A model generated the notes under the pieces. That model was given only the letters and a program-made list of their open reading frames with translations. It made no database searches and was not told the origin of the DNA. Positions 49,001 through 56,571 of a DNA stretch of 64,000 bases are shown here, in pieces (positions within the stretch are counted from its first letter, which is position 1; every line of letters starts with the position of its first letter). This DNA comes from JAWLBM01 sp041687675 (lineage in GTDB: Bacteria > Pseudomonadota > Alphaproteobacteria > Rhizobiales > Pleomorphomonadaceae). Made by a program: the position numbers and the translations under genes. The DNA is taken from positions 37,930-101,929 of the forward strand of contig JAWLBM010000012.1 in assembly GCA_041687675.1 (NCBI GenBank), given 5' to 3'.

Positions 49001-49575
49001 TCGCGCCGAACGGCGTGTTCGACCGCTTCTTCCAGACCGAGCTCGCGCCGCTGGTCGACGGCGCCGCGGATCCCTGGGAGTGGCGGCGGGAGGTGCCGAT
49101 GGTGCGCGACCTCTCGAACGCCACGCTGCGGCAGTTCCAGTACGCCGCCGAGATCCGCGACGCCTTCTTCGCCCGCGGCGGCAACCTGCCGTCGGTCGAA
49201 TTCGAGGTGAAGGCGGTGAGCCTGTCGCCGGCGGCGAACCAGGCGGTGCTCGACCTCGGCGGCACCTCGGTGGTCGCCCAGCACGGCGCCAGCCTGCCGG
49301 TGAAGGCGACCTGGCCGGGCGCGGCGACGGGCAGCCGCGCGGCCCTCTTCCTGCTGCCGGAACTGCCGGACCGCCGCTCCAGCCTCGAGCGCGGCGGGCC
49401 GTGGTCGCTCTTCCGCCTGCTCGACGCGGGGTCTACCCTGAAGAAGGCCGAGAGCGTCACCGCGAGTTTCGTCCTCGGCGGCCGGGAGGTGACCTTCGTC
49501 TTCTCGACCGGCTCGCTGTTCAATCCGCTGAGCCTGCCGGCGCTGACGGCCTTCCGCTGTCCGACGGGGCTCTGA
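46018..49575 (+). CDS. tssM: T6SS membrane protein TssM (IcmF)
   Basis: TssM is the large inner-membrane protein bridging to the outer envelope. The GTG at 46018 has GGAGG 8 bases upstream and gives 1185 residues; a GTG three codons earlier is less well placed. Membrane helices lie at about 7-30, 43-62 and 435-455. Between the second and third is a GTPase-like domain with an intact Walker A (GPPGAGKTT, 119-127) and DTAGRYTTQD. The long periplasmic part includes RFFQTELAPLVDG-type C-terminal features and ends in a beta domain. It lies between tssL and tagF. Confidence 0.96.
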   Translation: MARWLRYALIGIGLLALSALVWFGGPLLAIGESRPLQDALPRGVTIAAILAVAAVVWLVRHLVRRRRAAKIEAALTAPAEPGGDGAVLGERMRDALSLLRKTTKKGDYLYDLPWYLVIGPPGAGKTTALVNSGLKFPLARGAPAEAVEGAGGTRYCDFWFTEDAVLIDTAGRYTTQDSDETADRRSWRDFIALLKTNRPRQPINGVIVAISLEDVTTGSPEEVSAHADAVRQRLAELHEDLKVDFPVYVVFTKADLIAGFSEYFADLDEGMRRAVWGATFETADRTANMIAEVGPEFDRLVERLNERLPDRLQGEPDPRGRALVFGFPAQVAACRRPILDFLGRVFEPTRYHANAALRGFYFTSGTQKGTPFDQVIGALYRSFGVESARSQAFSGIGRSYFLHDLLKKVVFPEAGWVSENAGAVRRSFLLRTAAYAAVALVTVGTLAAWGVSYSNNKELIRENQRAVEQYRAAIQPLVEEAELSDPDLRPVYERIHGLLHLPAGYASQDEPGPAAEGFGLSQRGRLTSAGVTAYQAALEQFFRPRLVLRLERDIQANLGQPAFLYEALKVYLMLGGKAPVDRDLVAAWMAQDWERNVYPGPQFAEGRAVLAGHLVAMMDLDSGGEPLVTLNGPLVEEAQRTLARLSVAERAYALLKSEARGLPIADWSVVANTGPDAPLVFEAADGGDLGSVTVPGFFTYAGFYQGLLAALPGVAERVEAERWVLGAAGEQAAVGEQYETLLPDVLELYRRDFVQTWTEALGRIRLRPMVADKPVYVALNAAGSATSPIRQLIESIAEETQLTREPPEPEEGGEVDPKLQALGKKAAGRVLNKVGLGAAGRVGLDMALKSQQRAGAPVEVPGAAIEAAFKTYHVLVEGEPGARPVDALVSNIQEIYRNLALAATNPVQSAGALAALNGQVGIFRGNVSRLPQPVAGMIQVLADEIEGDATGTSRSQLSQKLTSQVSGICGQIVDNRYPFFKSDRDVPLADFGRLFAPNGVFDRFFQTELAPLVDGAADPWEWRREVPMVRDLSNATLRQFQYAAEIRDAFFARGGNLPSVEFEVKAVSLSPAANQAVLDLGGTSVVAQHGASLPVKATWPGAATGSRAALFLLPELPDRRSSLERGGPWSLFRLLDAGSTLKKAESVTASFVLGGREVTFVFSTGSLFNPLSLPALTAFRCPTGL

Positions 49576-49588
49576 GGGGAGGCCGGCC

Positions 49589-50299
49589 ATGGGGTGCGGG
49601 CTGTTCGGCAAGCTGCCGGCCAAGCGGGACTTCGTCTCCGACGGCGCCCCCCGGGCCTTCCTCGACCCGTTCGAGCGCTGGCTGCAGGGCTCGATCGCCT
49701 CGAGCCGCCAGACCATGGGCGAGGCCTGGCAGCCGGCCTACCTGAAGATGCCGATCTGGCGCTTCTGGCTGGGCGAGGGGCACGCGGGCGCCACCACGGC
49801 CGGGGCCTTCATGCCCTCCGTGGACGGCATCGGCCGCTATTTCCCGCTCGCCGTGTTCGCCGTGGCGGAGCCCGGCGAGGCCTTCCCGCCGCCCGACCTC
49901 GACCCCTTCGAGTCCTGGTTCTCCCGGCTGGAGGCGATCCTGCTCGACGCGCTCGAGCCCTCGGCCTCCTACGAGCGGCTGAAGGCCGGGGTGGCCGGCC
50001 TCGGCCCGCCGCCCGCGGGGGGCCGGACGCCGCACCCGGGCCTCGTCCGCATCTCCGGGGACGCGGTGATGCTGCAGGGTGAGGGCGTCGGCATCGGCAA
50101 TGCGATCGCCGCCGCGCGGATCGCCATGCACCGCGGGCACAACCGCCATCTCGCCTGCCTCTGGACCGTCGGCGGCGAGGACTTCCCGCCGGCGGCGATC
50201 GTCGGCACCGCCCTGCCGGACCCGACCCGCTTCCCGATCCTGATGACCGGGGAGGGCGGCGTCGCCGGCGCGGCGCAGCGGCCCGGAGAGGCGTCGTGA
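49589..50299 (+). CDS. tagF: T6SS-associated protein TagF
   Basis: TagF is a post-translational modulator of T6SS assembly that can silence Fha. The 236-residue protein matches the family: GLFGKLPAKRDFVSDGAPRA, then FLDPFERWLQGSIASSRQTM, PIWRFWLGEGHAGATTAGAF and MPSVDGIGRYFPLAVFA. It begins 13 bases after tssM and its stop overlaps the GTG of the phosphatase gene. In some alphaproteobacteria TagF and PppA occur as one fused protein; here they are separate but translationally coupled. Confidence 0.94.
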   Translation: MGCGLFGKLPAKRDFVSDGAPRAFLDPFERWLQGSIASSRQTMGEAWQPAYLKMPIWRFWLGEGHAGATTAGAFMPSVDGIGRYFPLAVFAVAEPGEAFPPPDLDPFESWFSRLEAILLDALEPSASYERLKAGVAGLGPPPAGGRTPHPGLVRISGDAVMLQGEGVGIGNAIAAARIAMHRGHNRHLACLWTVGGEDFPPAAIVGTALPDPTRFPILMTGEGGVAGAAQRPGEAS

Positions 50300-51081
50300 C
50301 CGGCGCCGGCCCGGCGATTGCCCTCGACGTCGGCGGCGTGACCGACGTCGGCCGGGTGCGCCTGCGCAACGAGGACCGCTTCGCGGTGCGCCCGGACGCC
50401 GGGGTGTTCCTCGTCGCCGACGGGATGGGCGGGCACGACGACGGCCATGTCGCCAGCGGCATCCTCGCCGCCGCGGTGGAGGGGATGCGGCCGGCCGCAG
50501 GCGCCGCCGACCTCCTCGCCGCCTTCGAGACGGAGGTGCTCGCGGCCAACGCCGAGATCCAGGCCTTCGCCGCCGCCAACGGGCGGGCGACAGTGGGGGC
50601 GACGCTGGCGGCGCTGCTGATCCACTCCGGCTACTTCGCCTGCCTGTGGTGCGGCGACAGCCGGGTGTATCTTCTGCGCCAGGGATCGCTGGCGCTTCTC
50701 ACGCGGGACCACACCGAGGCCCGCGCGATGGTGGAGCAGGGCCTTCTCACCGAGGAGGAGGCGGCGGTCTGGCCGCGGCGGAACGTGCTCACCCGTGCGG
50801 TCGGCGTCTCGCCCGAGGTGGAACTGGACATGGAGCAGGGGAGGGTGCAAGTGGGCGACGTGTTCCTCCTATGCAGCGACGGGCTGACCGGCCATGTCGC
50901 CGACGCGGAGATCGCGCCGATGCTTGCCGCCGGCCCGGCCCAGGCCGCGGCCGAGGCGCTGATCGCTCTGGCGCTCGAGCGCGGAGGGACCGACAATGCC
51001 ACAGCGGTGGTGATCGCCTGCCGCGACGCGCCCGGCGGCGGCCCGCCGACCGGCCGGCGGCCGACGGATCTCTGGGAGTAG
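50296..51081 (+). CDS. pppA: T6SS PP2C-type protein phosphatase PppA
   Basis: This 261-residue PP2C phosphatase should remove phosphate from Fha or other PpkA targets and so reset the T6SS. The metal-binding motifs are intact: GRVRLRNEDRFAV (residues 20-31), ADGMGGHDDGHVASG (41-55), CSDGLTGHV and GGTDNATAVVIA. The GTG start at 50296 overlaps the tagF stop (GTGA). The kinase gene follows after 6 bases. No membrane segment is seen, so it acts in the cytosol. Confidence 0.95.
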   Translation: MTGAGPAIALDVGGVTDVGRVRLRNEDRFAVRPDAGVFLVADGMGGHDDGHVASGILAAAVEGMRPAAGAADLLAAFETEVLAANAEIQAFAAANGRATVGATLAALLIHSGYFACLWCGDSRVYLLRQGSLALLTRDHTEARAMVEQGLLTEEEAAVWPRRNVLTRAVGVSPEVELDMEQGRVQVGDVFLLCSDGLTGHVADAEIAPMLAAGPAQAAAEALIALALERGGTDNATAVVIACRDAPGGGPPTGRRPTDLWE

Positions 51082-51087
51082 GGGACG

Positions 51088-54000
51088 ATGGACGAGTCGA
51101 AGGTCCGCGCATCCGCCCGCGCCGGCGTTCCGCCCGGCACCCGGCTGAACGGGATCTACGAGATCGAGACCGCGATCGCCGCCGGCGGCATGGGCGAGGT
51201 CTACAAGGCGCACAACATCCAGACCGGCGATCCGCTGGCCATCAAGCTGGTGCTGCCCGAGCACGCGCGCAACGAGGACATGCTGGCGCTGTTCCGCCGC
51301 GAGGCCTCGATGCTGCACAACCTCTACCACGAGGCGATCGTCCGCTATTACGTCTTCACCGTGGACCCCGACCTCGGCCGCGCCTACCTCGCGATGGAAT
51401 ACGTCGACGGGCCGTCGCTTTCGGACGTGCTGCGCCAGGGCCCGCTGCCGCTGGAGTCGGTGCGCCTCCTGCAGCGGCGGCTCGCCGGCGCGCTCGAGGC
51501 CGCGCACCAGCGCGGGGTCGTCCACCGCGACCTCTCGCCGGACAACGTGATCCTGCCCGACGGCGACGTTCGCCGGGCGAAGATCATCGACTTCGGCATC
51601 GCCCGCTCTACCCGGCCGGGCGACGCCACCATCATCGGCGGCGGCTTCGCGGGCAAGTACAACTACGTCTCGCCCGAGCAACTCGGCCTCTTCGGCGGCG
51701 AGGTGACCGGCAAGTCCGACATCTACAGCCTCGGCCTGCTGCTCGCCGGCGCCTCGCGCGGCCGCCCGATCGACATGGACGGCAGCCAGTTCGAGGTGAT
51801 CGAGAAGCGCCGCCAGGTGCCGGATCTCTCCGGCATCGACCCGGAGATGCGACCGCTCCTCGAGGCGATGCTGCAGCCGGACCCGGCGGCAAGGCCCTCC
51901 GGCATGGCCGAGGTCGCCGCATGGGGAGCCGAGCCGGCGACCGGCTGGACCGTGCCGCCGACGGCGCCGCCCGCCTGGTCCTCCGCGCCGCTGCCGCCGG
52001 CCGCGGCGACGCCGGCCGCGGCCCCGCTCGCCATGCCCGGTCTCGGCGCGACCTCCTCCTCGGGTGCTGGCGCGGGTTCGGCCCCGCCGACCGGTCGCGG
52101 GGCTGCGGCGACCGGATCCGCCGGGCCCGGGCGCGGCCGGACGGCGGAGCCGAAGCCGGGTGGCGGGCGATCCGGGCTCAAGGTCGGCGTCGCGCTGGGC
52201 GCGCTGGTGCTGGTCGCCGGCGCGGGCGCGGCGGTCTGGTTCGTCGGCGGCGAGGATGAGGAACGCCTCGCCGCTCCGGCCGCGCCGCCGCCGATCGTGG
52301 ACACCGCGGCCGCCCCGCCGATCGCCGAGCCCCGGCCCGCCCCGCCGCCGATCGCCGAGCCATCGGCTTCGCCGCCCGCGACCGAGCCGGGGCCGGCTGC
52401 GGCACCAGCGACCGACACCGCCGTCGCGCCGCCCGCCGATCCGTCGCCGCCTCCGGCTCCCCTGCCGTCCCCGATCGCGCCGGCCGCCCCCGGCGGCCTC
52501 GCCGCCGGCGATCGGGCCGAACCGTCTCCGGCCGAGCCGCGCCAGCTGCCCCCGGAGGAGATCGTCCGGCGGCTGATCGAGAGCATGCCGGTCCAGCCGG
52601 GTCCGGCGCAGGCGACCGGGGATCCGGCTCCTGCTCCTGCTCCTGCTCCTGCTCCTCCGACGGCCGAGGGACCCTCGCCCATGGCCACGGCGGACCCCGG
52701 GCGGCCGCCGGTCGCGGGCGCGCGGCCGGAGCCGCAGGCCGAGGCCGGCCCGGCGCCGAGGGCGACCGCGGACGAGCTTCGCCGCCAACTGCTGGCGGCC
52801 CTCGATGTCGAGGAGGCTCCACCCGAGCCCGCCCCTGCCGCGCCGCCGGCCGCCCCTGCCGCGCCGCCCGTCGCCGTGGTCGAGCCGCCGGTCGCGGCGG
52901 CTCCGGTTGTCGATCCGCCGTCCACCGCCGCGCCTTCGCCGCGCCTGGAGCCTCCGGTTTCGGACGCGGCGCCGGCGCTCGCCCTGGATCCGACCGCCCC
53001 GCCCGCCGTCCCGTCGCTCGCGCCGCTGCCGGCCGAGCCGCCGCCCGATCCCGCCCCCGCGCCGGAGCCGGACCGGCTCGCCGCGCTGCCGATGGCGGTG
53101 CCGGACGAGCCGGCCGCGCCGGCACCGGTGGAGCCGACGCCCGCGCCGGACGGGGAGGGCGGGGGCAACCGGCCGCCCGGCTTCGGCACGTCCCGGGTCG
53201 CCGCGTTGCCGGCCGAGGTGGGCCGGTCCTATGTGGAGCGATTGCCGAAGGCCCGGGACCCGGATGGCGACGAGGTCTCGATCACCGTGGCCGGCGACGT
53301 GCCGCCGGGCCTTTCGGTGCTCTGGCTGGAGGACGGATCGGTCCAGCTGGGCGGCATCGCCACGACGGCGGGGGACTACACCTTCACCATCGTCGCCCGC
53401 GATGGCGAGGGCGCGGCGGCGCGGCTGCCGGTGACCCTCGCGGTCCGCGAGACCGGCATCGCGCCGATCCGCATGCTGCCGCAGGAGGAGGGGCCGAAGC
53501 AGGCGACCGCGCCGCCTCCGGCCGCGCCGCGCCAGGATAGCGGTGCCGGCTCCGGGGCGGCCGCCGTCCCGACGCCGCCGGGGGCCGCGCCCGTTCCGGG
53601 TCCCGCCGTCGAACCACGCGAGCCGGCTTCGGCGCCGTCGTCGCCCCCGCCGGTGCTGGCCGTAACGCCCGAGGTGACGCCGGCCCGTCCGCCCCCGGTC
53701 GCCGAGGCGCCGACCCCGGCCGCTCCGGACCCGGTCGTCGCCGAAGCCGATCCGGCCGTCGCGCCTCTCCCGCCGCCGCTGCCGGAGCCGCCCTCGCTGC
53801 CGGAGCCGCCGGCCACGGCCGCGCCGACGCCGGCCGAGCCGCCGCCGCCCGCCGAGGTGGAGACCGCGCTGCTGACGCCGCCTGCGGCGCCCGATCCCGT
53901 GGCTCCGGACCCGCCGCCCACCGGCGCGCCGGCCAGGCTCTCGCTGCACGACTACCTCGGCGCCTTCGACGGCGGCCCCTGTTTCTTCGCAAGGCCGCTG

Positions 54001-54546
54001 GTGGCGGACATCGACGCCGCCCGCATCGAGGGCTTCGGGACCGAGGTCGAGGGCTTCGTGCGCCTCGAGGCCGACGTCATCCGCGACTACGGCTCCGAGC
54101 CGCGGATCGACGTGCGGATGGTCGAGGCGGGCCAGTGCCCGGCGGTGGACTTCATGCACGCGATCGGGCATTCCGCGGCGAAGACGCCGCTGATCGAGCT
54201 GGAGACCTTCGAGGTCGGCCCCGGGCGGCCGCTGGCGGGGCGGATCGGCGGCATCACCGACGGCGCCCTCACCGTGCTTCTCGTCGGCAACGACGGCTCG
54301 GTGGTCCGCCTCGACCGCATGCTCCGGCCGGCGGGCGACGGCGCTGCCTTCTCGATCCCGCTGCAGGCGGACGCCGCCTCGGCCGGCGTGCCGCAGCTCT
54401 TGATGGCGATCGTGACCGACCGGCCGCTGTCGTCGCTGCCCGAATCGGGGCCGGCGTCGGAGGTGTTCCCGGCGCTCGCCCGGGAGATCCGAGACGGCGG
54501 GCGCTCCGTGGTGCTCGACGCGGAGATGTTCAGGATCGGTGGCTGA
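51088..54546 (+). CDS. ppkA: PpkA-type T6SS Ser/Thr kinase with large periplasmic region
   Basis: This 1152-residue membrane kinase is the likely activator of Fha. Residues about 18-300 form a Hanks-type kinase domain: glycine loop AAGGMGEVY (31-39), K53 in AIKLV, catalytic HRDLSPDN (D148) and DFG at 168-170. A single membrane helix lies at about 361-380. Outside are about 310 residues of Pro/Ala-rich sequence, including five (GCTCCT) hexamers at 52627-52656, then a cadherin/He_PIG-like domain (about 693-790), more Pro/Ala sequence and a folded C-terminal domain (about 950-1152) with a few cysteines. The stop overlaps the next start (TGATG). Confidence 0.92.
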   Translation: MDESKVRASARAGVPPGTRLNGIYEIETAIAAGGMGEVYKAHNIQTGDPLAIKLVLPEHARNEDMLALFRREASMLHNLYHEAIVRYYVFTVDPDLGRAYLAMEYVDGPSLSDVLRQGPLPLESVRLLQRRLAGALEAAHQRGVVHRDLSPDNVILPDGDVRRAKIIDFGIARSTRPGDATIIGGGFAGKYNYVSPEQLGLFGGEVTGKSDIYSLGLLLAGASRGRPIDMDGSQFEVIEKRRQVPDLSGIDPEMRPLLEAMLQPDPAARPSGMAEVAAWGAEPATGWTVPPTAPPAWSSAPLPPAAATPAAAPLAMPGLGATSSSGAGAGSAPPTGRGAAATGSAGPGRGRTAEPKPGGGRSGLKVGVALGALVLVAGAGAAVWFVGGEDEERLAAPAAPPPIVDTAAAPPIAEPRPAPPPIAEPSASPPATEPGPAAAPATDTAVAPPADPSPPPAPLPSPIAPAAPGGLAAGDRAEPSPAEPRQLPPEEIVRRLIESMPVQPGPAQATGDPAPAPAPAPAPPTAEGPSPMATADPGRPPVAGARPEPQAEAGPAPRATADELRRQLLAALDVEEAPPEPAPAAPPAAPAAPPVAVVEPPVAAAPVVDPPSTAAPSPRLEPPVSDAAPALALDPTAPPAVPSLAPLPAEPPPDPAPAPEPDRLAALPMAVPDEPAAPAPVEPTPAPDGEGGGNRPPGFGTSRVAALPAEVGRSYVERLPKARDPDGDEVSITVAGDVPPGLSVLWLEDGSVQLGGIATTAGDYTFTIVARDGEGAAARLPVTLAVRETGIAPIRMLPQEEGPKQATAPPPAAPRQDSGAGSGAAAVPTPPGAAPVPGPAVEPREPASAPSSPPPVLAVTPEVTPARPPPVAEAPTPAAPDPVVAEADPAVAPLPPPLPEPPSLPEPPATAAPTPAEPPPPAEVETALLTPPAAPDPVAPDPPPTGAPARLSLHDYLGAFDGGPCFFARPLVADIDAARIEGFGTEVEGFVRLEADVIRDYGSEPRIDVRMVEAGQCPAVDFMHAIGHSAAKTPLIELETFEVGPGRPLAGRIGGITDGALTVLLVGNDGSVVRLDRMLRPAGDGAAFSIPLQADAASAGVPQLLMAIVTDRPLSSLPESGPASEVFPALAREIRDGGRSVVLDAEMFRIGG

Positions 54547-56561
54547 TGGTGTGGTGGCGGATGCGCGGAAAGGTGTGGGGGCCCGTGGTGTTCGACTTCA
54601 CAGGATCCGTCTTGCCCGGGACAGGCCGCCCGGCGGCGTCCCGTCTTCTCTCGGTTCTCGGCGCGCTGGTGCTGCTCCTCGTCTTCGCCGGCGGGGCGGC
54701 GGCGGAGCGCCGGGTGGCGCTGGTCGTGGGCAACGGCGCCTATGGCGCGCTGCCGGGGCTGGTCAACCCCACCACCGACGCCACGGACGTCGCCTCGCTG
54801 CTGCGCAGCCTCGGCTTCGAGGTGATGCGCCATCTCGACGCCGGGCGGGAGGAGATGGCCCGCGCGCTCGACGACTTCGAGGCGGCGATCGCCGACGCCG
54901 ACGTCGCGCTCGTCTACTATGCCGGCCACGGGCTGCAGGTGGCCCAGCAGAACTACCTCGTTCCGGTCGACGCGGTGCTGGCCTCGGAGGAGGACGTCTA
55001 CGCGCAGGCGGTCCGTCTCGACGACATCGTCGCCCGCCTCGCCGCGGCGCCGGGGATCAAGTTCGTCTTCCTCGACGCCTGCCAGGACAATCCGCTGCCG
55101 AACAGCGGGGCGCCGCGCCCCGACGGCCTCGCCAAGGTGGGCGCGGCGGCGGACTTCATGATCGTCTTCGCCACCCAGCCCGGCATGGTCGCCTACGACG
55201 GCATCGGGCGGAACAGCCCCTTCGCCGACGCCCTGCTGACCCACCTGCCGCGCAAGGGCGTCGAGGTGCTGCCGGTGCTCGCCGCGGTGAACGCCGACGT
55301 CAACTCGGCGACGGGCGGGCTGCAGACGCCCTACGTCCAGTTCTCGGTCAAGCCGGAGTTCTTCTTCGCGCCGGGGGAGGCGGAGACGGATTCGCCCGAC
55401 ATGCAGCTGTGGCGGCTGGCGGCGCGCGGCCAGGACCCGGCGCTGCTGCAGATCTACCTGTCGCGCTTCCCGGAGGGCCCGCACGCGGCCGACGCCCGCT
55501 CGCTGCTGGAGACGCTGGGCACCGCCGAGGTCGCCTCCGCCGGAGCCGAGCCGGCGGGCGTCGAGGACACGCTGTGGCAGCTCGGCCGCAACGGCCGCAG
55601 CCACAGTCTCGTCGAGCTCTATCTCTCGCGCTACCCGGAGGGGCGGTACGCGGAGGAGGCGCGCTCGCTGATCGCGACGCTGACCCCGCCCGACGACCCG
55701 GACGAGCCGCCCGGAGCGCGCTGCGCCCGGCTCGCCACCCATCCGCGCGACGCCACCGCCAACGTCGCGGGCGTGTCGATGTCGGTGCTCTCGCGCAACG
55801 CCGCCGCCGCCGTGGAGGCCTGCCGGCGGGCGGTCGCGGCGCATCCGGAGCTGCCGCACTACACCGCGCTGCTCGCCCGCGCCGAGGCCGCGCGCGGCAA
55901 CATCGCCGAGGCGGTGCGCCTGTTCCAGGACGCTGCCGACCGCGGCGACGGCCGCGCCCTCGTCAGCCTCGGGCTGATGACGTCCGCGGGCGACGGGGTG
56001 AATAAGGACCTCGCCGCGGCGGCGGATCTCTTCCGGCGCGCCTCCGAGCGCGGCAACGTCGACGGAACGATCAACTACGCGGTGGCGCTGATCCAGGGCT
56101 CGGGGGTCGACCGGGAGGTGGATCGTGCGGTGGCGATGATGCGGGAGGCGGCGGAGACCGGCTCGCCGATCGCCCTCTTCAACCTCGCCGCCCTGACCGA
56201 GCGCGGCGTGGCAGGCGATCCGGGGGAGGCGCTCGAGCTGTTCCGCAAGGCGGCGGAGCAGGGCTATGCCGGCGGCTTCCGGGCAGCGGCGGTGCTGCTC
56301 GACGAGGGACGCAACGCGCCGAAGGACCCGGCCGAGGCGGCGCGCCTGCTGCTGCGGGGGCTGGAGGTCGACGGCGGCGAACTGATCGCCGAGCTCACCA
56401 CCAAGTCCGCCTCCTGGTCGACCGACACAATCCGGGCGCTGCAGGCCGAGCTGCAGGCGGCCGGCTACTACAGCGGCGGCATCGACGGACGGGCCGGGCC
56501 GAAGTTCGCCGCGGCGCTGAAGCAGTGGCGGCTCCTCGGGGCGCCGGAGCGTCAGGGCTGA
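54546..56561 (+). CDS. Secreted caspase-like protein with Sel1 repeats and PG-binding domain
   Basis: This 671-residue protein has a hydrophobic signal or anchor at about 32-53 (SVLGALVLLLVFAGGAAA). It continues into a peptidase C14 caspase-fold domain: ERRVALVVGNGAYGALPGL, the catalytic His128 in YYAGHG and Cys179 in FLDACQDNP. Residues about 355-410 hold two DTLWQLGRNGRS/YLSRYPEG repeats. Sel1-like repeats follow at about 440-600 (LFQDAADRGDGRALVSLGLM). The C-terminus is a peptidoglycan-binding helix bundle (QAELQAAGYYSGGIDGRAGP). The start overlaps the ppkA stop, which ties it to the T6SS regulatory operon. Its target is unknown. Confidence 0.88.
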   Translation: MVWWRMRGKVWGPVVFDFTGSVLPGTGRPAASRLLSVLGALVLLLVFAGGAAAERRVALVVGNGAYGALPGLVNPTTDATDVASLLRSLGFEVMRHLDAGREEMARALDDFEAAIADADVALVYYAGHGLQVAQQNYLVPVDAVLASEEDVYAQAVRLDDIVARLAAAPGIKFVFLDACQDNPLPNSGAPRPDGLAKVGAAADFMIVFATQPGMVAYDGIGRNSPFADALLTHLPRKGVEVLPVLAAVNADVNSATGGLQTPYVQFSVKPEFFFAPGEAETDSPDMQLWRLAARGQDPALLQIYLSRFPEGPHAADARSLLETLGTAEVASAGAEPAGVEDTLWQLGRNGRSHSLVELYLSRYPEGRYAEEARSLIATLTPPDDPDEPPGARCARLATHPRDATANVAGVSMSVLSRNAAAAVEACRRAVAAHPELPHYTALLARAEAARGNIAEAVRLFQDAADRGDGRALVSLGLMTSAGDGVNKDLAAAADLFRRASERGNVDGTINYAVALIQGSGVDREVDRAVAMMREAAETGSPIALFNLAALTERGVAGDPGEALELFRKAAEQGYAGGFRAAAVLLDEGRNAPKDPAEAARLLLRGLEVDGGELIAELTTKSASWSTDTIRALQAELQAAGYYSGGIDGRAGPKFAAALKQWRLLGAPERQG

Positions 56562-56571
56562 GCGGCGGCGA

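Noticed and set aside
45970..49716. Open frame of 1248 codons on the minus strand
   Set aside because: It is antisense to tssM, rich in His/Arg/Asp from mirrored codons and without any domain. It is an artefact of high GC content.
50869..54171. Open frame of 1100 codons on the minus strand
   Set aside because: It is antisense to ppkA and consists of Arg/Gly/Asp low complexity produced by the Pro/Ala codons of the real gene.
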